Positions 1 through 6,064 of a DNA stretch of 6,064 bases are shown in pieces. The position numbers and the translations under genes are program-made. The notes beneath the pieces were generated by a model. It saw nothing but the letters and a program-made list of their open reading frames with translations. It was not told the origin of the DNA and ran no database searches. The stretch's first letter is position 1, and each line of letters begins with the position of its first letter. The stretch comes from JAMCRM01 sp041685075 (GTDB taxonomy: Bacteria; Acidobacteriota; Terriglobia; Bryobacterales; Bryobacteraceae): the NCBI GenBank assembly GCA_041685075.1, contig JAWLGN010000321.1, positions 1 through 6,064 on the forward strand, read 5' to 3'.

Positions 1-633
1 CTGCTTGCCGACGACCATACGCTGCTGCGCCAGGGGCTGCGGCGCATCCTGGAGAGCCATACCGGCATGGAGGTGGTGGCTGAAGCCGGATCCGGCAGCG
101 AAGCGGTGCGGCTGGCCGAAGAGCACCAGCCCGATGTCGCCATCGTGGACGTGGCGATGAAGGAGTTGAACGGCATCGAGGCCGCCGCGCAGATCGCCCG
201 GTACTCGCCGCAGACCGCCGTGCTGATGCTCAGCATGCACACCGACGAGCGCTACGTACTGCGGTCCATTCGCGCCGGCGCGCGCGGCTACCTGCTGAAG
301 GACTCGGTGGAGGAGGACCTGATCCGCGCCATCCAACTGGTACAGCGCGGGACCGCGTTCTTCAGCCCCGCGGTGGCGCGCATCTTCCACGAGGGCCACA
401 TGCGGCGCAAGGGCGCGCTGGAGGTGGACGACCGCTTCGACCTGCTGACCGGGCGCGAGCGCCAGATCTACCAGTTGCTGGCCGAGGGCAACAGCAACAA
501 GGAGATCGCAGTCCTGTTGGGGTTGAGCCTGCACACGGTGGAAACCCACCGCGCGCACATCATGGAAAAGCTGGACGTGCACACCACGGCGGAACTGGTG
601 CTGAGCGCGGTGCGGCGCGGGCTGGTGGTGTAA
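1..633 (+). CDS. NarL/FixJ-family (LuxR-type) response regulator, 5' end cut by the window
   Basis: This is a two-component response regulator that should bind DNA once phosphorylated by a sensor kinase. The frame is open from base 1 and has 210 residues in view. It begins inside the usual first strand of a receiver domain, with the acidic pair at residues 4-5 (ADDH), so only about five residues are missing. Receiver marks follow in order: phospho-acceptor Asp50 (IVDVAM), Ser78 at the switch Thr/Ser position (LMLSMH) and Lys100 (GYLLKDS). A linker of roughly 30 residues leads to a GerE/LuxR helix-turn-helix at about 148-208, with LTGRERQIYQLLAEG, NKEIAVLLGLS and HTVETHRAHIMEKL. An apparent ATG at 67 lies within the receiver domain and is not the true start. 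Total length would be near 215, normal for NarL-type regulators. No partner kinase is visible, so the stimulus and targets are unknown. The fold and family are secure. Confidence 0.95.
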   Translation: MLADDHTLLRQGLRRILESHTGMEVVAEAGSGSEAVRLAEEHQPDVAIVDVAMKELNGIEAAAQIARYSPQTAVLMLSMHTDERYVLRSIRAGARGYLLKDSVEEDLIRAIQLVQRGTAFFSPAVARIFHEGHMRRKGALEVDDRFDLLTGRERQIYQLLAEGNSNKEIAVLLGLSLHTVETHRAHIMEKLDVHTTAELVLSAVRRGLVV

Positions 634-662
634 GCCGCAGGGTGGGGATCGAGGACGACTTT

Positions 663-669
663 GGAGGGG
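663..669 (+). promoter_or_regulatory. Shine-Dalgarno site of the DUF2200 gene
   Basis: GGAGGGG ends 11 bases before the ATG at 681. It favours that ATG over the in-frame GTG at 642. Homology points the same way, because the family pattern begins just after residue 681's methionine and the 13 residues from 642 do not resemble it. The spacing is slightly long. Confidence 0.55.
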
Positions 670-680
670 CAACCGAATCG

Positions 681-1031
681 ATGAACAACGCGAGAGTCTA
701 TAGAATAACGTTTGCAAGCGTCTATCCGCATTACATCGCCAAGGCGGAGAAGAAGGGTCGCACGAAGGAGGACGTCGATACCGTCATCCGGTGGCTGACG
801 GGTTACGACGAAGAGGGCCTGCAAGGGCAGATCGACAAGAGAGTCGACCTCCAAACGTTCTTCGCCCAGGCACCCCGGATCAACCCGAACGCCTCCAAGA
901 TTACCGGCTTGATCTGCGGTTACAGGGTGGAGGAGATCGAGGATAAGCTCATGCAACAGATCCGTTACATGGACAAGCTGGTGGATGAGGTGGCCAGAGG
1001 GAAGGCCATGGACAAGATTCTGCGGAAGTGA
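681..1031 (+). CDS. DUF2200 family protein
   Basis: This is a small protein of 116 residues that I recognise as DUF2200, a widespread bacterial family of about 110-120 residues with no established function. Family hallmarks in order are FASVYPHYIAKAEKKGRT near the start, VIRWLTGYD, FFAQAPRINPN, ITGLICGYRVEEIED, LMQQIRYMDKL, and the basic end KAMDKILRK. No signal peptide or membrane segment is seen, so it is probably cytoplasmic. It starts 47 bases after the regulator's stop on the same strand and may be co-transcribed, though nothing links their functions. Base composition is unusual here: 138 of 240 bases in 721-960 are G or C (57.5 %), against 126 of 180 (70 %) in parts of the preceding gene. 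AGA and ATA codons occur near its start. This hints at more recent acquisition. The family call is firm; the start is slightly less so. Confidence 0.9.
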   Translation: MNNARVYRITFASVYPHYIAKAEKKGRTKEDVDTVIRWLTGYDEEGLQGQIDKRVDLQTFFAQAPRINPNASKITGLICGYRVEEIEDKLMQQIRYMDKLVDEVARGKAMDKILRK

Positions 1032-1041
1032 GACTCGGGCC

Positions 1042-2151
<1,110 letters not shown>

Positions 2152-2190
2152 GGTATCGCATCCGTCCGGAGATCGCCGCGGCGGCCGGGG

Positions 2191-3669
2191 TTACCTCCGG
2201 CGCGACGCGACGGTCTCCTCCACCCAGGCGATGCCCCTCGCCGCCGCAACCAGCGGGATGAGCGCGATCCGCAGTGCCACCGTGAGGGCGCGCGGCATCT
2301 CGGGTGGGACGACCGCGCCCGGCAGCGGTCCGGATTCGCCGGCATCCCGCAGCATGTCGCCGGCGGCATCGAGCGCCGAAGAAACCGCCCCTTCCATGCA
2401 CGCCAGGTCGATCGCGTTCTTCACGTAGTCGCCGGCGAGGTACAGGTTCGGAACCGCGGTCTTCCCGCGCGGCCGGTTGGGCCACGCGCCGATGGTGTTG
2501 ATGAACAGCGGCACTTGAACGTTGGGGTTGATCTCCCACTCGGTGACGTCGGCCGGCGTAACGGGCAGGTACTGGCGGATTTCCTCGAACAGCAGGTCCT
2601 TCGCTTTGGGCTCGCTCACTTCGCGCAGGGGCGCGTAGTCGCTGGAGATGAAGGAGATGTGCGGCTTCGTGCCGCTCTCGCCCCACAGCCGGCCCACTTC
2701 GATAGCCGATAGCGCGTACCGGCTCGCGTGGAAGAAGAGGTGTTCCCGCGGCAGCCCCGGCAAGGGGTTGCGCAGCCGCAGGTGCAGCGCCGCCATGGGC
2801 TGAGCTTCCAGGTAGTGCAGCCTTCCCAGTTCCGGATCGGCCGCATAGAGGCCGTCGTCCAGCCACTGGCGGGTGACCTCGAACGGCGTGCAGAGCGCGA
2901 AGGCGTCGGCCGCCATGGTAGCGCCGTCCCGCGTCTCAACCGCCGCCACGCGGCCATCGCACAACCGCACCGCCGCCACCTCGCAGCCGTACCGGATCTC
3001 CACGCCCAGCGCCTCGAGTTCGCGCGTCTGCGGATCGATGAATTCGGTCTGGAGATTGCCCGCCAGCACGGAAAGAAAGGGCGCCGGCTGCCGGAGCCAA
3101 TAGGTCGCCACGCGCTTGGCGGTCATCGCGCTGAGGTCGTAGACGGGAATCGCCGATGCCTTGAGCACCTGCTCCTGCCCGAACTCCGCGACCGACTCGC
3201 TGGCGTACCATTTCCCGCGAAGAAGGCCGAGCTGGCTCACACGGTCGAGATAGCTCCGCTGGGAAAGCGGGCGACTGATCATGTCCAGCACCGAGTAGTT
3301 GTAGAGCACGTTGTGGTACCAGGGCAAGATGCCGCGGAACGTGTTGTGCCACATGGCCCGAAGGCCGGTCGGGGCGAGCACGGTGGTTCGGTGGGGATAC
3401 TGGCCCCGCAACAGGAAGTGGTAGCGGTCGAAATCGACCAGGCGCGCGCCGATCCGGTCGACGATGGCGCGAACGTTCGGATACCATTTCGGAAACACGT
3501 GATACCCGTGCTCCACGAGGCGCCCGTTTCCGACGTCGGCGCCCGCCTTCCCTCCCAGGCGCTTCGTTTTCTCCAGAAGGACGACGCGCCAGCGCCGCAG
3601 GGCCAGCTCCCGCGCTATCACCATTCCGGCGAGCCCGCCGCCCACGACGATCGCGGACCGTTCAGCCAT
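2191..3669 (-). CDS. FAD-dependent oxidoreductase, carotenoid desaturase / hydroxysqualene dehydroxylase-like
   Basis: This is a 492-residue flavoenzyme of the amine oxidase / phytoene desaturase superfamily. The FAD Rossmann motif lies at 6-15 (AIVVGGGLAG), with the ribose-binding acid Glu33 (VVLLEK) and then RLGGKAG (37-43). EHGYHVFPKWYPNV (53-66) resembles the segment of plant/cyanobacterial-type desaturases (CrtP, ZDS) and HpnE that reads roughly 'GLHVFxGxYxN'. The C-terminal FAD motif NLYLAGDYVKNAIDLACMEG (408-427) is close to the CrtP-type 'LAGDYTKQKYLASMEGAV'. A hydrophobic segment at about 461-480 (ALTVALRIALIPLVAAARGI) may help it sit on a membrane, as expected for an isoprenoid-lipid enzyme. 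The start at 3669 is preferred over the upstream GTG at 3870 because the FAD motif follows directly, a Shine-Dalgarno site precedes it, and the longer form would overlap the divergent gene. It is probably first in an operon with the gene at 1042-2151. The superfamily is certain; the substrate is not, and no phytoene or squalene synthase gene is in view. Confidence 0.92.
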   Translation of the reverse strand: MAERSAIVVGGGLAGMVIARELALRRWRVVLLEKTKRLGGKAGADVGNGRLVEHGYHVFPKWYPNVRAIVDRIGARLVDFDRYHFLLRGQYPHRTTVLAPTGLRAMWHNTFRGILPWYHNVLYNYSVLDMISRPLSQRSYLDRVSQLGLLRGKWYASESVAEFGQEQVLKASAIPVYDLSAMTAKRVATYWLRQPAPFLSVLAGNLQTEFIDPQTRELEALGVEIRYGCEVAAVRLCDGRVAAVETRDGATMAADAFALCTPFEVTRQWLDDGLYAADPELGRLHYLEAQPMAALHLRLRNPLPGLPREHLFFHASRYALSAIEVGRLWGESGTKPHISFISSDYAPLREVSEPKAKDLLFEEIRQYLPVTPADVTEWEINPNVQVPLFINTIGAWPNRPRGKTAVPNLYLAGDYVKNAIDLACMEGAVSSALDAAGDMLRDAGESGPLPGAVVPPEMPRALTVALRIALIPLVAAARGIAWVEETVASRRR

Positions 3670-3681
3670 CCTGCTATTCGA

Positions 3682-3687
3682 CCCTCC
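3682..3687 (-). promoter_or_regulatory. Shine-Dalgarno site of the FAD oxidoreductase gene
   Basis: GGAGGG on the minus strand lies 12 bases before the ATG at 3669. It supports this start over the GTG 67 codons upstream, whose extra residues are low-complexity and precede the FAD motif without family resemblance. Confidence 0.55.
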
Positions 3688-3728
3688 GGCGGCGCCCGAG
3701 GCCGCAGCAGCAGGTGTAAACTGTGCGC

Positions 3729-3733
3729 GGAGG
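3729..3733 (+). promoter_or_regulatory. Shine-Dalgarno site of the TIGR03437-type gene
   Basis: GGAGG stands five bases before the ATG at 3739. It fixes the start of the exported protein at 3739, even though the same frame stays open upstream to 2728. The signal peptide beginning at this ATG agrees. Confidence 0.75.
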
Positions 3734-3738
3734 AACGC

Positions 3739-5313
3739 ATGCCGGAAGGCCCGGGTTACGCGGCGAGGCGCGGCGGAGCCGCCGGCGCTCTTCTGCTGCT
3801 GGGCAGTGCGTTGGCGGCACAGGCGGCTCCCCAGATCGCGCCGGAGGGAATCGTGAGCGCGGCGGACCATTCGAGCGCCGCGCTCGGAGCGGCCCGGGGG
3901 AGCATCATCAGCATCTACGGCAGCGATCTGGCCGCCGGAACGGCAAGCGCGCAGGGCGCGCCTCTGCCGGCATCTCTGGCCGGCACGCGCGTCAGGATCC
4001 GGGCATCATCGGCCGAACTGGACGCCGGCCTGTTGTATGTCTCGGCGGGGCAGATCAACGCGGTGATCCCGGATGCGGCGCCGCTCGGCGAGGCGGAGAT
4101 TCTGGTGGAAAGCGCCTCGGGGACGAGCAGCCCGCAACAGGTATCCATCGTGGCGACCCGTTTCACCGCCTTCACTACGACGGGTCGCCCGTTTGGACCG
4201 GCAGTCGCGCAGCAGCACAGGCGCGGCGAAGTGCACCTGAACCGGATGCTGGATCCGGCGGTTCCCGGCGACGCGTTGGTGATTTGGGGCACGGGGCTGG
4301 GCGGGAGCGAACTCGACGGCGTCATTGTCTCCATCGGGCTGGCACAAGCCACCGCGTTTTACGCCGGGCCGGCTCCCGGGTTGCCTGGCGTGGACCAGAT
4401 CAACGTCTTCCTGCCGGAAGGTGCCCCGAGCAACTGTCTCGTGCCGTTCGCTATCGATGCGGGCGGCGAGCGGAGCGCGGTGTACAGCATTTCGACTGGG
4501 ACCGGACAGGGTACGCCCTGCGCCATGCTGTTCGCTTTAGGGCGGGAGGGGCTGGCGGAGCTTGACGCGGGCGGAATGGTGCGGATTACCGCCCTGACCG
4601 TTCAGGAAACCGCCGCTGAAGCCTGGATAGGCGAGTACGATGCCGCTCACCTCAGCCTGCTGGCCACGTACGATCTCCAGCCGTTCGCCGCCGCTTTCGT
4701 GTGCGCGCGGCGCAGTTACGAGTATGACCGGTTCAGCCCGCCGCCGCGTATGCTGCCCGTGGAGTTATACGGTGCGCTCCAGCCGCTGGATGCGCTGGTC
4801 GTGTCGGTAACCGGGCCGGATGACTGCGGCTGGCCATTCATCCGCTCGGCGGACGGAGTATACCGCGCGAGTGCCCCGCCCGGATGCCCGCCGCGGCGCT
4901 ACACGCTCGCCAAACCGGGGAGCACGAACAGCTCGGCCGGAAACGTGCCGTTCGATATCCCGCTGTCCCCGTTGCCTCCGGTTACCGTCGATCGGGCAGC
5001 CGGCGTAGTGAGTTGGGCTGAAAACTTCAGCGGCAGGCTGACTCTGGAGTTGGCGTCCTCTTTCACTCTGCCGGGCAACATCTTCAACGGCCGGACCGAT
5101 GTTCGGGAGTTGAGCTGCCGGCTTTCCGGGCATTCCGGAACCGGGCGCATCGGCGCTTCCGACTGGTCCTGGGCCCTGGGCCTGCCGTCTTCGCGGCGCG
5201 CGGTCTTGCGGCAGTGGTTGGGAGGGCTCATGGGCGGCAGTTGGGATGGACCTCGGGAAGCGCTGTTCGTCCGCATGCTCCGGGTTCGGGAGGAGACGAT
5301 CGATCTCCAGTAG
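3739..5313 (+). CDS. Exported TIGR03437-type ('Solibacter domain') protein with an unassigned C-terminal half
   Basis: The product is a 524-residue secreted protein. The N-terminus has Arg10-Arg11, a hydrophobic core (AAGALLLLGSALA) and a likely signal peptidase site after AQA at residue 29. Residues 36-253 match the two-part pattern I know as TIGR03437. The first part contains GSIISIYGSDLA (54-65) and LLYVSAGQINAVIP (98-111). The second has VPGDALVIWGTGLG (175-188), FYAGPAPGLPGVDQINVFLP (207-226) and NCLVPFAIDAGGERS (232-246). These are probably beta-sandwich modules of unknown role. The remaining 270 residues have no domain I can name. They contain LDALVVSVTGPDDCGW, GVYRASAPPG, FDIPLSPLPPVTVDRAAGVVSWA and LSCRLSGHSG segments, look beta-rich, and carry Cys322, Cys363, Cys383 and Cys460, with Cys233 and Cys261 in or beside the module region. 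Disulphides are plausible outside the cytoplasm. There is no C-terminal anchor or sorting signal. The family name is usually applied to C-terminal domains, whereas here the modules come first. Coding, start and export are well supported; function is unknown. Confidence 0.88.
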   Translation: MPEGPGYAARRGGAAGALLLLGSALAAQAAPQIAPEGIVSAADHSSAALGAARGSIISIYGSDLAAGTASAQGAPLPASLAGTRVRIRASSAELDAGLLYVSAGQINAVIPDAAPLGEAEILVESASGTSSPQQVSIVATRFTAFTTTGRPFGPAVAQQHRRGEVHLNRMLDPAVPGDALVIWGTGLGGSELDGVIVSIGLAQATAFYAGPAPGLPGVDQINVFLPEGAPSNCLVPFAIDAGGERSAVYSISTGTGQGTPCAMLFALGREGLAELDAGGMVRITALTVQETAAEAWIGEYDAAHLSLLATYDLQPFAAAFVCARRSYEYDRFSPPPRMLPVELYGALQPLDALVVSVTGPDDCGWPFIRSADGVYRASAPPGCPPRRYTLAKPGSTNSSAGNVPFDIPLSPLPPVTVDRAAGVVSWAENFSGRLTLELASSFTLPGNIFNGRTDVRELSCRLSGHSGTGRIGASDWSWALGLPSSRRAVLRQWLGGLMGGSWDGPREALFVRMLRVREETIDLQ

Positions 5314-5336
5314 CGCACCGCGGCGTCTTACGAGCG

Positions 5337-5361
5337 GCTGCCGGGGGGAAGCACCGGCGGC
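5337..5361 (+). terminator. Possible hairpin terminator after the TIGR03437-type gene
   Basis: GCTGCCGG (5337-5344) pairs with CCGGCGGC (5354-5361) to form an 8-base stem with one T-G pair and a 9-base loop, starting 23 bases after the stop at 5311-5313. No T-run follows, so it would be an atypical or Rho-assisted site. It could also be a chance GC-rich repeat. Confidence 0.35.
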
Positions 5362-5371
5362 AACTCACGCG

Positions 5372-5380
5372 TGCTACATT
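5372..5380 (+). promoter_or_regulatory. Candidate extended -10 promoter element for mazG
   Basis: TGCTACATT fits the extended -10 form TG-n-TAnnnT, with four of six matches to TATAAT. It lies in the only relatively AT-rich part of the gap, and transcription would start near 5387, about 18 bases before the ATG. No good -35 box is seen. A second, weaker option, TGGTATCAC, follows at 5384-5392. Confidence 0.35.
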
Positions 5381-5404
5381 GGATGGTATCACCCGCCTTG
5401 CTAC

Positions 5405-6064
5405 ATGGAACCAGGTGAAAGTATTGGTCAGAAGTTTGAGCGGCTGGTCGCCCTGATGGCGCGGCTGCGGGCCCCTGGCGGCTGCCCGTGGGACCGCGAA
5501 CAGACGTTTGATTCCATCAAGCCCTACCTGCTCGAGGAAACCTACGAAGTGATGGACGCCATCGACGCGCGCGACTGGGACGAGTTGCGCTCGGAACTGG
5601 GCGACCTGGTGCTGCAGGCGGTCTTTTTCGCCCAGATGGCGGCCGAACAGGGCAGCTTCGGCATCGGCGATTCGCTGGATGCCATCAACCAGAAGCTGGT
5701 GCGCAGGCACCCGCACGTATTCGGAGAAGAAACCGCCGAGTCAGCCGGCGACGTGCGGAAGATCTGGAGCGAGGTGAAGGCCGAGGAGCGGCGGGAGAAG
5801 GGCAAGGGGGACAAACCGCTGCTGGGCGGGGTGCCGCGCACGCTGCCGGCGCTGGTGGAGGCGCAGAAGATTGCCGCGCGCGCGGCGCACGTGGGTTTCG
5901 ATTGGGAAAACGCCGGGCAGGTGCTCGAGAAGCTCGACGAGGAACTGGCGGAGTTCGAAGAGGCTCGCCGGCGCGGGAGGCGCGAGGAACTGGAAGACGA
6001 GCTGGGCGATCTGCTCTTCGTGCTGGTGAACCTGGCGCGCTTCGTCAAGGTGGATCCCGAGCAG
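5405..6064 (+). CDS. mazG: Nucleoside triphosphate pyrophosphohydrolase MazG, 3' end cut by the window
   Basis: MazG hydrolyses (d)NTPs to monophosphate and pyrophosphate in the cytoplasm. It cleans the nucleotide pool, and in E. coli it is tied to lowering ppGpp under starvation. The frame is open to the window end with 220 residues. E. coli MazG has 263, so about 45 are missing. The N-terminal MazG domain has LRAPGGCPWDREQTF (21-35), then the metal-binding set Glu44, Glu45 and Glu48 with Glu64/Asp67 (ELGDL). KLVRRHPHVFGEE follows. The second domain repeats the pattern at Glu179, Glu180 and Glu183 with Glu199/Asp202 (ELGDL), preceded by PRTLPALVEAQKI and HVGFDW as in the E. coli enzyme. Both metal sites look intact in the visible part. 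The ATG at 5405 puts 13 residues before LVALMARLRAP, a few more than in E. coli. No clear Shine-Dalgarno site precedes it; GGATGG (5381-5386) is too far away. It lies 91 bases after an unrelated gene and probably has its own promoter. Confidence 0.96.
   Translation, partial: MEPGESIGQKFERLVALMARLRAPGGCPWDREQTFDSIKPYLLEETYEVMDAIDARDWDELRSELGDLVLQAVFFAQMAAEQGSFGIGDSLDAINQKLVRRHPHVFGEETAESAGDVRKIWSEVKAEERREKGKGDKPLLGGVPRTLPALVEAQKIAARAAHVGFDWENAGQVLEKLDEELAEFEEARRRGRREELEDELGDLLFVLVNLARFVKVDPEQ

Larger units (their letters stand above)
3670..3738. promoter_or_regulatory. Divergent intergenic region, expected to hold both promoters
   Basis: These 69 bases separate the start codons of two genes pointing away from each other, so promoters for both should lie here or extend into the coding ends. 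Both Shine-Dalgarno sites are clear, but I see no convincing -35/-10 pair. The best match, TAAACT at 3717-3722, sits so close to the + strand gene that it would start transcription at about the ribosome site. Confidence 0.4.

Noticed and set aside
681..1031. DUF2200 plus the response regulator as a toxin-antitoxin or defence pair with mazG
   Set aside because: mazG lies over 4 kb away without mazEF, the regulator is an ordinary NarL type, and DUF2200 has no known toxin role. Nothing in the sequence supports it.
2166..2200. Inverted repeat CCGGAG / CTCCGG around the junction of the two minus-strand genes, enclosing the palindrome CGCCGCGGCG (2174-2183)
   Set aside because: It is short, GC-only, has a 23-base loop and no T-run. 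Such repeats are expected by chance at this base composition.
2728..3738. 337 codons of open + strand frame in front of the exported protein, antisense to the FAD oxidoreductase gene
   Set aside because: Composition is typical of a GC-rich antisense frame. The good Shine-Dalgarno site and signal peptide place the real start at 3739, and the opposite strand carries a clear FAD enzyme.

Overview
The window is GC-rich (about 70 % by hand count in 241-300 and 361-480) and gene-dense. It most likely comes from an acidobacterium of the Solibacter/Bryobacter group (Bryobacterales). The main pointer is the exported protein at 3739-5313. Its first half carries the paired modules of the TIGR03437 'Solibacter' family, which is strongly expanded in that lineage. 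This assignment is recognition by eye, not a database result.

Layout, left to right. (i) 1-633, + strand: a NarL/FixJ-type (LuxR-family) response regulator, missing only its first few residues. (ii) 681-1031, + strand: a small DUF2200 protein, clearly poorer in GC than its surroundings. (iii) 1042-2151 and 2191-3669, - strand: a probable two-gene operon transcribed right to left. The first gene encodes a CrtP/HpnE-like FAD-dependent amine-oxidase-fold enzyme and the second a conserved protein of unknown function. The operon converges on the DUF2200 gene over a 10-base gap with a small hairpin. (iv) 3739-5313, + strand: the secreted TIGR03437-type protein, divergent from the FAD gene across 69 bases. 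(v) 5405-6064, + strand: mazG, a nucleoside triphosphate pyrophosphohydrolase cut off by the window end.

The genes do not form one obvious pathway. The only group that looks functionally linked is the FAD oxidoreductase and the unknown protein behind it. The regulator has no sensor kinase in view. MazG is a housekeeping nucleotide-pool enzyme. The TIGR03437-type protein is probably extracytoplasmic and of unknown role. I found no tRNA, rRNA, CRISPR array, insertion sequence or attachment site. No stretch over 300 bases lacks a gene; the longest gap is 5314-5404.

I see no clear new multi-gene system. The points most worth following are the FAD enzyme/unknown protein pair and the unassigned tail of the secreted protein.
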